Source of the DNA: Gymnodinialimonas ulvae
Lineage (GTDB): Bacteria; Pseudomonadota; Alphaproteobacteria; Rhodobacterales; Rhodobacteraceae
Assembly: GCF_037543845.1 (NCBI RefSeq)
Contig: NZ_JBBIFX010000004.1
Span: 186,001-250,000, forward strand
Direction: 5' to 3'
Length of the DNA: 64,000 bases
Made by a program: the position numbers and the translations under genes. Positions 7,665-16,692 of this stretch are shown here, piece after piece. Numbering within the stretch: the stretch's first letter is position 1; each line of letters starts with the position of its first letter. The notes under the pieces are model-generated. The model worked only from the letters and a program-made list of their open reading frames with translations, did no database searches and was not told the DNA's origin.

Positions 7665-8507
7665 ATGGCAGGTTTGAGCGTGGCCAATCTGGAACGTCGA
7701 CTGGCACGTCGGCCCTCTGCGCTGGGACTTTCGGCGCTGATCCTGGCCAAATTGTTCCAGGCGGCGCTGTTCGGCATCCTGATCCTGTCCGCGATCATCT
7801 TCACCCGCCTGATCTGGCAGGACGACTGGGCGCTCGCCCGATACGATGCCCTTGTCCTCTTCGCGTTAACCACACAAATCGTCTTCCTCTGGCGCGGGTT
7901 CGAGACCTGGGAAGAGGCGAAGGTGATCGTGATCTTCCACGTCACCGGCACGCTGATGGAGATCTTCAAACTCGCCCAGGGCTCGTGGGATTACCCCGAC
8001 CAGGGCATTCTCGAAATCGGCGGCGTGCCGCTCTTTTCGGGCTTCATGTACGCCTCCGTAGGCTCCTTCATCGCGCGCTCGATCCGCATCTTCCACATCC
8101 AGTTTGCCCCCTACCCGGCGTTCTGGATGACCTATCTCCTCGCCCTGGCAATCTACGTGAATTTCTACACGCACCATTACACTTACGACATCCGCTGGAT
8201 CCTTTTCGCGGCCACGCTGATCCTGTTCTGGCGCACGCGGATCTGGTTTTATCCGGCACGAACGCCCCTCGCGATCCGCCTGCCGATGGGCGCCGTCCTC
8301 TCGGCCTTTTTCCTGTGGATCGCCGAGAACATCGGCACCTTCACCCGCACCTGGACCTACGAGACGCAGGGCGACACCGGCTTCGTCGATTTCTCGAAAT
8401 TCGGCTCCTGGTATCTGTTGCTCTTCGTGGCCTTCGTGACCGTCACACTGGTGGTGCGCGACACCATGCACCCCCGACCGATACAGCCGCGCGCACGCGA
8501 ATTTTAA
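7665..8507 (+). CDS. DUF817 integral membrane protein
   Basis: A 280-residue polytopic inner-membrane protein of the DUF817 (YoaT) family with about seven or eight hydrophobic segments. Family-typical segments include FLWRGFETWEEAKVIVIFHV, GTLMEIFKLAQGSWDYP, GVPLFSGFMYASVGSF and IAENIGTFTRTWTYETQ. The conserved charged and aromatic residues inside membrane segments suggest a transport or enzymatic role, but none is established. ATG 7665 opens with a basic cytoplasmic lead (LERRLARRPSALG) before the first helix. Confidence 0.9.
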   Translation: MAGLSVANLERRLARRPSALGLSALILAKLFQAALFGILILSAIIFTRLIWQDDWALARYDALVLFALTTQIVFLWRGFETWEEAKVIVIFHVTGTLMEIFKLAQGSWDYPDQGILEIGGVPLFSGFMYASVGSFIARSIRIFHIQFAPYPAFWMTYLLALAIYVNFYTHHYTYDIRWILFAATLILFWRTRIWFYPARTPLAIRLPMGAVLSAFFLWIAENIGTFTRTWTYETQGDTGFVDFSKFGSWYLLLFVAFVTVTLVVRDTMHPRPIQPRAREF

Positions 8508-8579
8508 CCATGTCGGGCTGTTCATCGGCCAATCCCGCGTTAAGCTGCGGGGAACAGCAAACCGGGGAGATTGCGCCAA

Positions 8580-9008
8580 ATGGGCATCCATTATCTGCAC
8601 ACGATGGTTCGGGTGAAGGACCTTGACGCCTCCATCGCCTTCTACAAGCTTCTGGGCCTCGAAGAGACACGCCGCCACGACAGCGAGGGCGGCCGCTTCA
8701 CGCTGGTGTTCATGACGCCACCGGGTCAGGCGGACGCCCATGTGGAGCTCACCTACAATTGGGATGGCGACGACGGCCTGCCGTCGGACAGCCGCCATTT
8801 CGGCCACCTCGCCTACCGCGTCGATAATATCCACGAGATGTGCCAGCACCTGATGGACAACGGCGTGACGATCAACCGCCCGCCCCGGGACGGCCACATG
8901 GCTTTTGTCCGCTCTCCCGACAACATCTCGATCGAGCTTCTGCAGGCGGGCGATGCCCTGTCCCCGGCGGAACCCTGGGCCTCGATGGAGAACACGGGGC
9001 ATTGGTAA
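8580..9008 (+). CDS. gloA: VOC-family protein, lactoylglutathione lyase-like
   Basis: A 142-residue two-module VOC protein closest to glyoxalase I, which isomerises the glutathione hemithioacetal of methylglyoxal. The four metal-ligand positions can be read: His in YLHTMVRV, Glu in ADAHVELTYNW, His in HFGHLAYRV and Glu in SIELLQ. GGRFTLVFM and RPPRDGHMAFVRSPDN are typical of GloA. ATG 8580 has GGGGAGA about 9 nt upstream; a TTG at 8571 would add only three residues. The stop overlaps the next gene. gloB lies 43 kb away in this window, so both halves of the glyoxalase route are present. Confidence 0.88.
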   Translation: MGIHYLHTMVRVKDLDASIAFYKLLGLEETRRHDSEGGRFTLVFMTPPGQADAHVELTYNWDGDDGLPSDSRHFGHLAYRVDNIHEMCQHLMDNGVTINRPPRDGHMAFVRSPDNISIELLQAGDALSPAEPWASMENTGHW

Positions 9009-9736
9009 GCCAATGCGCCCGCCTCAGGCACGCGGCCTGCGCCGCGGCCTTGCTCGCAGCAACCCCGGCCTTCGCGCAGGGGCAATGCAGGCTTGCGTTA
9101 CAGCTTGGCATGGACGTGTCGGCCTCGGTTGATCAGGCCGAATACCGCTTGCAAGTCGAAGGCCTCGCCTCGGCGCTGCTCGATCCGACCGTGACCGAAG
9201 CCTTCCTCAACGGCCCCGGCCCCGTGGCCCTGTCGATCTTCGAATGGTCCGGACGGTTCCAGCAGGACATCATCGTCGACTGGATCATGGTCGAGAGCGA
9301 GGCCGACCTGCTGGCCATCGCCGAACGGGTGAACCAGGCGATCCGCGGCAATCAGGATTTTCCAACAGCCTTGGGCTATGCGCTCGGGTTTGCCTCCACC
9401 CGCTTCCGCGAGGCCCCGGCCTGCTTGTTCCAGACCCTCGACATTTCCGGCGACGGGCAGAACAACGACGGCTTCCCGCCCGCCGCCGCCTTTGAGCATT
9501 TCGATTTCGACGGGGTCACGGTCAACGGTCTCGCCATCGGCGGCGCCTCGCGCGAGATCGAGGAATATTTCCTTGAACACGTGATCCACGGCCCCGGCGC
9601 CTTCGTGGAATATGCGATGAACCACGACGATTTCGCCGAAACCATGCGCCGCAAACTGGAGCGGGAATTACGCGCGATGATCCTGGGCGAGATCATGCCC
9701 GAGGGACGCGCCTTGCCGCCCGCTTCGGTTTTTTGA
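9002..9736 (+). CDS. Exported DUF1194 (VWA-like) protein
   Basis: A protein of about 244 residues with a signal peptide (CARLRHAACAAALLAATPAFA, cleavage after AFA) and a DUF1194 domain. This is a von Willebrand A-like fold: MDVSASVDQAEYRLQ carries the MIDAS-type DxSxS, SIFEWSG follows the next strand, and TLDISGDGQNNDG holds the third metal motif. These are secreted or periplasmic proteins of unknown role, common in Rhodobacterales. There is no ATG at the expected start. TTG 9002 overlaps the gloA stop and has GGGG nearby; it gives a complete signal peptide, so I prefer it. The TGA stop lies inside the left arm of an inverted repeat. Confidence 0.8.
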   Translation: MVSQCARLRHAACAAALLAATPAFAQGQCRLALQLGMDVSASVDQAEYRLQVEGLASALLDPTVTEAFLNGPGPVALSIFEWSGRFQQDIIVDWIMVESEADLLAIAERVNQAIRGNQDFPTALGYALGFASTRFREAPACLFQTLDISGDGQNNDGFPPAAAFEHFDFDGVTVNGLAIGGASREIEEYFLEHVIHGPGAFVEYAMNHDDFAETMRRKLERELRAMILGEIMPEGRALPPASVF

Positions 9737-9871
9737 GTATTTTTGAAACAAGGAAGACAGGGCGCCGCGCCTGAAGACCCCGCGCAGCGCAATGTGGCGG
9801 ATGTCATCCAGCGCCCGGCCGGACACGGGGGGGCGCCCCCGCCTCTTCCTTGTTTCAAAAATACTCAAAAA
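9729..9871. repeat. Inverted repeat pair, dispersed CTTCCTTGTTTC element
   Basis: Arm 9729-9756 is the reverse complement of arm 9845-9871. Both contain CTTCCTTGTTTCAAAAATAC followed by TCAAAAA, giving about 27 paired bases around an 88-nt GC-rich spacer. A third copy lies at 29633-29661. The left arm supplies the stop codon of the DUF1194 gene. The A/T run at the outer ends would act as a U-tract after the hairpin, so the pair may serve as a terminator between the two convergent genes here. Confidence 0.75.
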
Positions 9872-9909
9872 CGCGACGCTTCCCAAAGGTGCGCCACCCG
9901 CATGACGCG

Positions 9910-10263
9910 TTACACCGGCAACAGCGCCGCCCCGACACGCCGCCCCTCGGCCAGCAGCACGTTGTAGGTCCGGCACGCCGCGGGCGAGGCCATGACCTCC
10001 AACCCGATCCCCGCCGCCTCCACCGCCTGGCGGAACGCGGGCGGCGCATGGGCGATCTCGGCACCCGTCCCGATCAGCAGGAAATCAACCTCCGATGCCT
10101 TGCCCACCACCGCCGCCGCATCCTCGAACCCGCCCCAGGCCCTCACACCGCCCGGGCTCAGCAGCACCGCACCTTGCACGACCTCGCCGCCGACCCGGAA
10201 AAAGCCCGGCCCGTAGCCATCGACCGGGCGGCTGTCATCGAAACTCACCTCATTCATGCGCAT
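9910..10263 (-). CDS. Mth938-like domain protein
   Basis: A 117-residue protein of the Mth938/DUF498 family, whose human relative NDUFAF3 works in complex I assembly; the bacterial role is unclear. Recognisable parts are the RPVDGYGPGFFRVGGEVVQG strand-turn, the central LLIGTGAEI and the C-terminal CRTYNVLLAEGRRVGAALLPV. It is the last gene of the yajC-secD-secF-tauE operon, starting 4 nt after the permease stop. This linkage to secDF is a familiar alphaproteobacterial arrangement and hints at a membrane-protein biogenesis role. Confidence 0.9.
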   Translation of the reverse strand: MRMNEVSFDDSRPVDGYGPGFFRVGGEVVQGAVLLSPGGVRAWGGFEDAAAVVGKASEVDFLLIGTGAEIAHAPPAFRQAVEAAGIGLEVMASPAACRTYNVLLAEGRRVGAALLPV

Positions 10264-10267
10264 CGCA

Positions 10268-11023
10268 TTACCCTTCCCAGATCGGCAGGCCCATCACACC
10301 CGCCACGCCAATCAGCATATAGGCCGCCGTCTTATAGAGGCCCGCCGCCTGCGGCCGAAACAAGCGCGCCCCGCCCCAGGTGCCCATCGCATACGGCATC
10401 AGCAAGATCAGCCCAAGCCAGATCGCGGGCCCATCGATCAGGCCCTGCAGCCACATCATCGGCATCATCAGAAGCGAATTGAATGTCAGGAAACAAGCCA
10501 GGTTGCCACGCGTGACCGCAACCGGTTGATCGCTGCCGAGGTTGAACAGGATCACCGGCGGCCCGTTCAGCCCCGTCGATCCCCCCGTGATCCCGCTCAG
10601 CGCGCCGACGCCCGCCCGCAACGCAGCCCCCCCACGCAGCGGCACCTTCCACCCGGCCAAAAGCGCGGCCAGCGTCAGAAGGGTCAGGATGCAGACCGTC
10701 GTGCGGATCGTGACCTCCGGGGCAAGGCGCAACAGCGCGATCCCCAGCGGCATGGTCAGAACCGACATCCCCACCATCATCAAGGTCTGCGACCGGTTCG
10801 CCACCGCCCAGGCCTTCGGGATCACCGTCGCAAGCGACGCCAGAGCCGACAGCGAAAACGCCGCAATCGCCAGCGCGGGCGGAAGGAAGATCACCGCCAA
10901 TGGCATGAAGATCAACGCCGATCCGAAGCCTGCAAAGCCGTAGACCAGCCCCGACAGAAACGACGCGAGGCACACCCAGATGAGGCCCGGCATCGCCAGG
11001 GCCTCGATCAGCGCCTCAGGCAT
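10268..11023 (-). CDS. TauE/SafE-family anion permease
   Basis: A 251-residue polytopic protein of the sulfite exporter TauE/SafE family with the two repeated halves expected. FLSGLVYGFAGFGSALIFMP is the conserved G-F-G-x-x-x-P repeat of half one, and LSGITGGSTGLNGPPVILF is that of half two. The substrate is probably a small organic or inorganic sulfur anion, but this cannot be fixed. ATG 11023 overlaps the secF stop by 8 nt, so it is translated with the sec genes. An in-frame start further up would lie inside secF. Confidence 0.88.
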   Translation of the reverse strand: MPEALIEALAMPGLIWVCLASFLSGLVYGFAGFGSALIFMPLAVIFLPPALAIAAFSLSALASLATVIPKAWAVANRSQTLMMVGMSVLTMPLGIALLRLAPEVTIRTTVCILTLLTLAALLAGWKVPLRGGAALRAGVGALSGITGGSTGLNGPPVILFNLGSDQPVAVTRGNLACFLTFNSLLMMPMMWLQGLIDGPAIWLGLILLMPYAMGTWGGARLFRPQAAGLYKTAAYMLIGVAGVMGLPIWEG

Positions 11024-11999
11024 CCACGTTGGCGAATTGTGTACCACCTGGCCCGCCCGACCCATCGGTGGGCTTCGACCAATCGCGCTTCACGCCGAGC
11101 ATCAGGACCACGTTCTTAGCCACGTAGATCGACGAATACGTCCCCACGATCACGCCCCACAGGATTGCGAACACGAACCCGCGGATCACGTCGCCGCCCA
11201 GAACCAGCAACGCAATCAAAGCCAGCGCCGTGGTGCCCGAGGTCATCAACGTCCGGCTCAGCGTCTCGTTCGCTGACAGGTTCATCACATCACGCAACGC
11301 GCGCTGCTTGTACTTGATCAGGTTCTCGCGCAGGCGGTCGAAGATCACCACCGTGTCGTTGATCGAGTAACCGACGATGGTCAGAAGCGCGGCAATCGTG
11401 GCCAGGTCAAAGCGGATCTGGAACAGGCTGAAGATGCCGATGGTCAGGATCACATCGTGGATCAGGGCCGCAACCGCGCCCACCGAAAACTGCCACTCAA
11501 ACCTAAGCCAGATGTAGATCAGGATCGCGCCAAGCGACGCCAGAACCGCGATGATCGCCGTCTGGATCAACTCGCCCGACACTTTCGGGCCGACGGATTC
11601 CACCGACGGGAACGTCATCTCCGGATCGACGTTTTCCAACAGCGCGCCCTCGATGGCGGCGATGGTCTCGGGTGTGACGGATTCAACGCCCTCCTGCGCC
11701 TGAATGCGCACCGTGACCACATATTGATCGGCGTCGAAATTCGGGTCGAACACCCGCGAAATCACCACATCGCCCAGGTCCAGATCCTCCAACGCCGCGC
11801 GGTAATCGGCCACGTCGACCTCGACCGTCGCATCCGTGCGGATCGTTGTACCGCCCAGAAAATCGATGCCGAAATTCAGGCCCACCGACAGCCAGATCGC
11901 GATGGATGCGATCATCGCCACAACCGACACGCCGAAGGTGGCCTTCGCGTATTTGAAGAAATCGAAGTTGGTTTCCTGCGGAACAAGTCTCAGGCGCAT
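11016..11999 (-). CDS. secF: Protein translocase subunit SecF
   Basis: A 327-residue inner-membrane subunit that, with SecD, uses proton motive force to pull proteins through SecYEG. It starts MRLRLVPQETNFDFFKYAK, has the first helix, then the conserved GIDFLGGTTIR. After a periplasmic domain of about 100 residues come five helices, with IVGYSINDTVVIFDRLREN (the hallmark SecF motif) and SANETLSRTLMTSGTTALALI. It starts 4 nt after secD and overlaps tauE at its end. Confidence 0.97.
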   Translation of the reverse strand: MRLRLVPQETNFDFFKYAKATFGVSVVAMIASIAIWLSVGLNFGIDFLGGTTIRTDATVEVDVADYRAALEDLDLGDVVISRVFDPNFDADQYVVTVRIQAQEGVESVTPETIAAIEGALLENVDPEMTFPSVESVGPKVSGELIQTAIIAVLASLGAILIYIWLRFEWQFSVGAVAALIHDVILTIGIFSLFQIRFDLATIAALLTIVGYSINDTVVIFDRLRENLIKYKQRALRDVMNLSANETLSRTLMTSGTTALALIALLVLGGDVIRGFVFAILWGVIVGTYSSIYVAKNVVLMLGVKRDWSKPTDGSGGPGGTQFANVDA

Positions 12000-12003
12000 G
12001 GGA

Positions 12004-13680
12004 TCAGACCTCGATTGTCTTGGGACGGCGGCGTTCGAACCAGAAGATGATCAAAAGCCGCGTGACATAAATCGCCGTAAAGACCGAGGTGACAATCCCG
12101 ATCCCCAGCGTCACCGAAAACCCGCGCACCGGGCCGGAGCCCAGGACAAACAGGATCGTGGCGATGATAAACGTTGTGATATTGGCGTCGATGATGGCCG
12201 AAAGCGCGCGCTCATAGCCCAATTCGATGGCCCGCGCCGGGCCGCGCGCAGTCTTCAATTCCTCGCGGATCCGCTCGAACACCAGCACATTGGCATCCAC
12301 CGCCATCCCGATGGTCAAAACGATCCCCGCGATCCCCGGAAGGGTCAGCGTCGCGCCAATGAGCGATAGCACCCCGAAAATCATCCCCACGTTCAGGATC
12401 AGAGCGATGGAGGCGAAGATACCGAACGTCCCGTAGCTCAGGATCATGAAAAGAAGCACCGCCGCAAACGCCACAAGCGCCGCCGTCTGCCCCGCCTCGA
12501 TGCTGTCCGCGCCCAGTTCCGGGCCGATGGTGCGCTCTTCGAGGAACGTCATCTCCGCCGGAAGCGCGCCCGCGCGCAGCAGGATCGCCAGTTCGGTGGA
12601 GGACTCCACCGTGAAATTACCGCTGATCTGGCCCGCGCCGCCCGTGATCGCCTGCCGGATCACCGGCGCGCTGATCACCTCTTCGTCGAGCACGATGGCA
12701 AAGGGCGCCCCCACATTCGCGGCCGTGTATTCGCCGAAATCCCGCGCGCCCGAGGGGTTGAACCGGAACGTCACCACGGGAAGGCCGCTTTGTTGCTCGA
12801 ACGAGGGCTGGCTGTCGACCAGATCATCGCCCGTCACAACCGGCGTTTCCTCCAGAATGTAGAACGTGCCGGTGTCCTGCGGATCAATCGACGGCAGCAC
12901 GATCTGGCGGCTTTCGACATCCTCATCGGCGCTGCCCGCGCGCCCCACAACCGGATGGAACGTCAGCCGCGCCGTCGTCCCGATCAGGTCTTTCAACTCC
13001 TGCGCCGATCCGATCCCCGGCACCTGGATCAGGATGCGATCCTGCCCCTGCCGCTGGATCGTCGGCTCCCGCGTGCCCGCCTCATCGACGCGGCGGCGCA
13101 CGATCTCAATGCTCTGCTGCATCGTCCGGTCGTTGGTGGCCTGCTGCTCCGCGTCGCTCAGCCGCACGGTCAGAACATCCCCCGACCCGCTCACATCCAG
13201 CGTCGTGTCGCCAATCGCACCCGTCAGGCTGACGACCGGCTGGCCCAGTTCGCGCACCGCCGCAACCGCCGCACTCATGCCGTCCGCATTTTCCACACGC
13301 ACCTGCAACAGACCCGGGTCCGCGTCGATCCGCCGGATCCCGCCGACCTCGTTGCGCAAGTCCCGCAGCGTGTCACGCACTTCCGGCCACAGCGCGTCCA
13401 TCCGCGCCACATACACATCCTCGACCCGCACCTCGGCCAGCAAATGCGCCCCGCCCCGCAGATCAAGGCCCAGGTTCACCAATGTCGAGGGCAGGAAACC
13501 GGGCCAAAGCGCCTCTTCGGCCAGCAATGCCTCGGTCTCGATACTGTCGCGCTCCATCTCGGCCACGGCATCATTGTGCCGCTCGACCCTCTCGTAGAAG
13601 AAATTCGGAAAGGCAAAGCTCAACCCCGCCAGCAGTACGAGCAGGATGAACAGCCGGTTCCAGAGCGGGATCTGAAGCAT
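12004..13680 (-). CDS. secD: Protein translocase subunit SecD
   Basis: A 558-residue partner of SecF. After a first helix it has the large periplasmic P1 domain with LGLDLRGGAHLLAEV and RVDEAGTREPTIQRQG followed by RILIQVPG. The membrane part contains IVLTIGMAVDANVLVFERIR (the D-A-N-V-L motif) and a last helix pair ending in a basic tail (WFERRRPKTIEV). Length is a little below E. coli SecD (615), as usual for alphaproteobacteria. It lies between yajC (86 nt gap) and secF (3 nt gap). Confidence 0.97.
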   Translation of the reverse strand: MLQIPLWNRLFILLVLLAGLSFAFPNFFYERVERHNDAVAEMERDSIETEALLAEEALWPGFLPSTLVNLGLDLRGGAHLLAEVRVEDVYVARMDALWPEVRDTLRDLRNEVGGIRRIDADPGLLQVRVENADGMSAAVAAVRELGQPVVSLTGAIGDTTLDVSGSGDVLTVRLSDAEQQATNDRTMQQSIEIVRRRVDEAGTREPTIQRQGQDRILIQVPGIGSAQELKDLIGTTARLTFHPVVGRAGSADEDVESRQIVLPSIDPQDTGTFYILEETPVVTGDDLVDSQPSFEQQSGLPVVTFRFNPSGARDFGEYTAANVGAPFAIVLDEEVISAPVIRQAITGGAGQISGNFTVESSTELAILLRAGALPAEMTFLEERTIGPELGADSIEAGQTAALVAFAAVLLFMILSYGTFGIFASIALILNVGMIFGVLSLIGATLTLPGIAGIVLTIGMAVDANVLVFERIREELKTARGPARAIELGYERALSAIIDANITTFIIATILFVLGSGPVRGFSVTLGIGIVTSVFTAIYVTRLLIIFWFERRRPKTIEV

Positions 13681-13766
13681 GGATTTTCCTCAAGACGCGG
13701 GGCGCAAAACCCCGCTCAATCATCTCGCCTGCGGCACGCCGAACCCGGCCCGCCAAACGGCGCGCA

Positions 13767-14048
13767 TCAATCGTTGGCGGGCTCGGTCTTGGAACGCACC
13801 TGCGCGATCGTCGGGCGCAACACGCGAATGCGCACATCCTTGGCCACCTCGACCTCGACCTCCGTGTCGTCCTTGACCTTGGTGATCTTGCCGATCAATC
13901 CGCCCTGGGTGACAACCTCGTCGCCGCGCCGCAACGCCTCAACCATCGCCTGATGCTCCTTCACCTTCTTTTGCTGAGGGCGGATCAGGAAGAAATACAT
14001 GATCACGAGGATCAGGATCAGCGGGATCACCTGGCCGAAGGCTTCCAT
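13767..14048 (-). CDS. yajC: Sec accessory subunit YajC
   Basis: A 93-residue single-pass protein of the SecDF-YajC complex. The N-terminal helix is GQVIPLILILVIMYFFLIRP, then the family signature QQKKVKEHQAMVEALRRGDE and VVTQGGLIGKITKV. It is the first gene of the sec operon. The 224 nt upstream up to the protease gene contain the promoter region for both divergent genes, but I see no clear consensus boxes there. Confidence 0.96.
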   Translation of the reverse strand: MEAFGQVIPLILILVIMYFFLIRPQQKKVKEHQAMVEALRRGDEVVTQGGLIGKITKVKDDTEVEVEVAKDVRIRVLRPTIAQVRSKTEPAND

Positions 14049-14272
14049 GGGCGGGGTCCTTTGTGTGTGGCGCTTACGTGGCTCTGTGTGGCTCTGGCAG
14101 GGCCATCGCGACCCCGGTTCAAAATTTGCGGCACCCTAGTGGCGCGACCTCCGGAGTGCAACGGGGGCTGCGGTGCAAATGGGCACACCGACCCGACCCC
14201 GCAAGCCCCCGGACACGGGGCCCGGCACAATGCCCCTTGGCGCGACCACCCCAAAGGGGGCAAGGTGGCCCC

Positions 14273-15013
14273 ATGACACCCCTTGCTCGCATCCTGCTGT
14301 GCCTCGCCCTCGCCCTGCCCGCCGCCGCACCCGCCCCGACCCGGGCCGACGTCACCGGCGCACCCGACCTCATCGACACCGACCGCGCCGCCGAGCTGAC
14401 CGCCATCGCCCGCCTGCGCCGCGCCGAGGCCACGACCGGCGGCTGCACCGCTGTGCTGGTGGCGCCCTCCGCCGCGCTGACCGCCGCCCATTGCCTCGCA
14501 CGTCCCCGCGACCGCGTGCTGATCCTCGACCCCACCGGCCCCAACCGCATGGTCACGGCCATCACCGACAGCGAGCTACACCCCACCTACGACCCCGCCC
14601 TGCAGAACCGGGTGGAGGGCTATGTCAACGACCTCGCGCTGCTGCACCTCGCCACCCCCGTCCCGCCCGAGGTCGCCCGCCCGATGCCCCTCGCCGCCCC
14701 CGCCGCGCTCGACGAAACCATCGCCCATGCCACCTTCGGCTACGTCAATCGCCGCGCCATCGGTCTCGGCTCCACCGACGCCCTGCGCGGCCATACCCCC
14801 TGCCCCGCCGTGAGCCTCGAAGAAGGCCCTATCGCCAGCCCCTGCGCCGTGGCGGGCGGCCAATCCGGCGGCGCCTTCGTGCACATGACCGACACCGGCC
14901 CCGTGCTCGTCGGCCTGCTGGTCTCCAACTTCGGCCGTGACGGCCTCAACAGCCTGATCTCGCCCGTCACCCCCGCCGACTGGCCCGCATTGGCCGAGGC
15001 TCTGGCGGAGTAA
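14273..15013 (+). CDS. Secreted trypsin-like serine protease
   Basis: A 246-residue exported S1-family protease. It has a signal peptide (ILLCLALALPAAAPAPTRA). The catalytic triad can be read as His73 (LTAAHC), Asp120 (YVNDLALLHL) and Ser198 (AGGQSGGAF, where the usual GDSGG has Gln for Asp). CTAVLVAPSAALTAAHC is the standard strand before His. Start ATG 14273 lies directly before the signal peptide; longer frames read through low-complexity DNA. It is probably periplasmic or secreted. Activation and substrate cannot be told. Confidence 0.85.
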   Translation: MTPLARILLCLALALPAAAPAPTRADVTGAPDLIDTDRAAELTAIARLRRAEATTGGCTAVLVAPSAALTAAHCLARPRDRVLILDPTGPNRMVTAITDSELHPTYDPALQNRVEGYVNDLALLHLATPVPPEVARPMPLAAPAALDETIAHATFGYVNRRAIGLGSTDALRGHTPCPAVSLEEGPIASPCAVAGGQSGGAFVHMTDTGPVLVGLLVSNFGRDGLNSLISPVTPADWPALAEALAE

Positions 15014-15093
15014 CCCCGACGCCGCCGCGCGCGGAGTCATCGCCCCCGCACAACCCCTTGCGACAAAACCAAATCCCGCCGACAGTGCCGGGG

Positions 15094-16638
15094 ATGACCG
15101 ACTGGCTTAACCAAACCTTCATCCTCGCCGAGGCGCTCCCCATCGTACTGATGCTCGCGCTTCTGGCGCTTGCGATCAGTCGCGCCTTCAACCAAGCCCG
15201 CGCAGTGCGATCCGATACGAAGTCGACGGGGCAAAGCTTCGTGAACCGCTGGTTCAAGACGATGGACCTTGCTCCGCTCGAACAGATCATCATCGGCGCG
15301 GTGCTGCTGACCTTCGCGGTCTTGTTCTTCCTCGCCCTCGCCGCCGCCTTCCGCATCATTTCCGAGACCGTGCTGACCGGGCTGCCCGACGACGCAAACA
15401 TCGCCCGTGCCCTTGGCCTCGGCACTCTTCTCGTCGCCCTTCTCGGCGCGCCGTTCCTCATCTGGCGCTCGATGGTCGCCCAAAGCAATCTGGATGAAAC
15501 CCGCCGCCAAACAGCGATCCGTGAAGACGCTCTCTTCAACGACAAGATCAACGCCGCCGCCCAGGACCTCGCCGCACGACGCACGGTCACACGCCCATCT
15601 GCCGACAAAGACGGCAATGAATCCATCCTGACCGAATGGGAAGACGACCTCGTCACCCGCGCCGCCGCCATCGACCGGCTCGAAGGCCTCGCCATCGAGG
15701 CCATGGCGCGCGACGACTATCCCCCAGCCCAGCGCATCGCCCGCATGCTCTCGATCTACGTTCAGGAACTCAGTCGCGCTTACCCGCCGCAAGACCCTCC
15801 GAAAGAAGCCGAACCCGAAGCCCTCCGCGAATGGGCCAACAAACTCGAACCCATCCGCCCCGACATGCACCGCGCTGCCCAAAGCCTGGGTCGCATCAAT
15901 CCTCACGAAGAGGCCAAGCGCAAAGACTTCAACCCCACCAACATCGACCTCCGCCGCTGCAACCTGCAAGGCTTCGACCTCCACCTACTCACGTTTTGTG
16001 GTACGAATTGTAGTGGTTCGAAACTGCAGGGGGCAAAGCTGTTCCTGACGCAATTTGAGGGGGCGAACCTCGCCAACGCTGCGCTGCAAGGGACGGATCT
16101 AAGCATGGCGCAGTTGCAAGGGGCAAACCTCAGTTATTCACAGTTGACGGCAGCGAAGCTCATTGATGTGTCGATCAAAGGAGCGAACCTATACCATTCG
16201 GAGCTACAACAAGCGAACCTAGAAGGGGTAAAAGCACAAGGCGCGAATTTTAATGGGACGCAATTGCAAGGCGCGTACCTTGAAGCAGCGGATCTTCGCG
16301 GTGCGAGTTTCTTTGCGGCAGACTTGCAAGGAGCCTACTTGTCATTTGCGGATTTGGAGGGCTCTGATCTCAACGGTACAAGATGGAATGGAAGCACAAA
16401 TTTGAAGGAAGCAAATCTGCGCGGCGCTGCAATTAGATTTGTTAAAGGTACCTCACTCGAAATATTTCGTCCCAATTGGGACGATATCATCGTCTTCTCC
16501 TTTATGCTCCCTGACAGAGTGCCCATCCATTGGGTCCAGACCGGCAATTTCACCGGCCAAGACTTCGTCACCCAATGGCGCGCCTGGGCCGCCTCTCTCA
16601 ACCCGCCCGTCACCATCGCCCCCGATTACCGCCCCTAG
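15094..16638 (+). CDS. Membrane-anchored pentapeptide-repeat protein
   Basis: A 514-residue protein with hydrophobic segments at about residues 11-28, 66-86 and 105-124. A soluble helical linker follows, then roughly 30 pentapeptide repeats from about residue 275 to 450 (LQGANLSYSQL, LQGAYLEAADLRGASFFAAD), which form a right-handed beta-helix. A short tail follows, with HWVQTGNFTGQDFVTQWRAW. The function is unknown; similar proteins are anchored at the inner membrane with the helix in the cytoplasm. ATG 15094 is preferred over TTG 15058 because it places the first helix close to the N-terminus. From about 16000 the base composition drops sharply within the gene, exactly where the repeats are, so the repeat half may have a separate origin or selection. 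Confidence 0.85.
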   Translation: MTDWLNQTFILAEALPIVLMLALLALAISRAFNQARAVRSDTKSTGQSFVNRWFKTMDLAPLEQIIIGAVLLTFAVLFFLALAAAFRIISETVLTGLPDDANIARALGLGTLLVALLGAPFLIWRSMVAQSNLDETRRQTAIREDALFNDKINAAAQDLAARRTVTRPSADKDGNESILTEWEDDLVTRAAAIDRLEGLAIEAMARDDYPPAQRIARMLSIYVQELSRAYPPQDPPKEAEPEALREWANKLEPIRPDMHRAAQSLGRINPHEEAKRKDFNPTNIDLRRCNLQGFDLHLLTFCGTNCSGSKLQGAKLFLTQFEGANLANAALQGTDLSMAQLQGANLSYSQLTAAKLIDVSIKGANLYHSELQQANLEGVKAQGANFNGTQLQGAYLEAADLRGASFFAADLQGAYLSFADLEGSDLNGTRWNGSTNLKEANLRGAAIRFVKGTSLEIFRPNWDDIIVFSFMLPDRVPIHWVQTGNFTGQDFVTQWRAWAASLNPPVTIAPDYRP

Positions 16639-16692
16639 GCCCCTCCGCACAGAAGCCCCGCCATGGCCGCAGTTCTGTGCGCAGATCGGATA

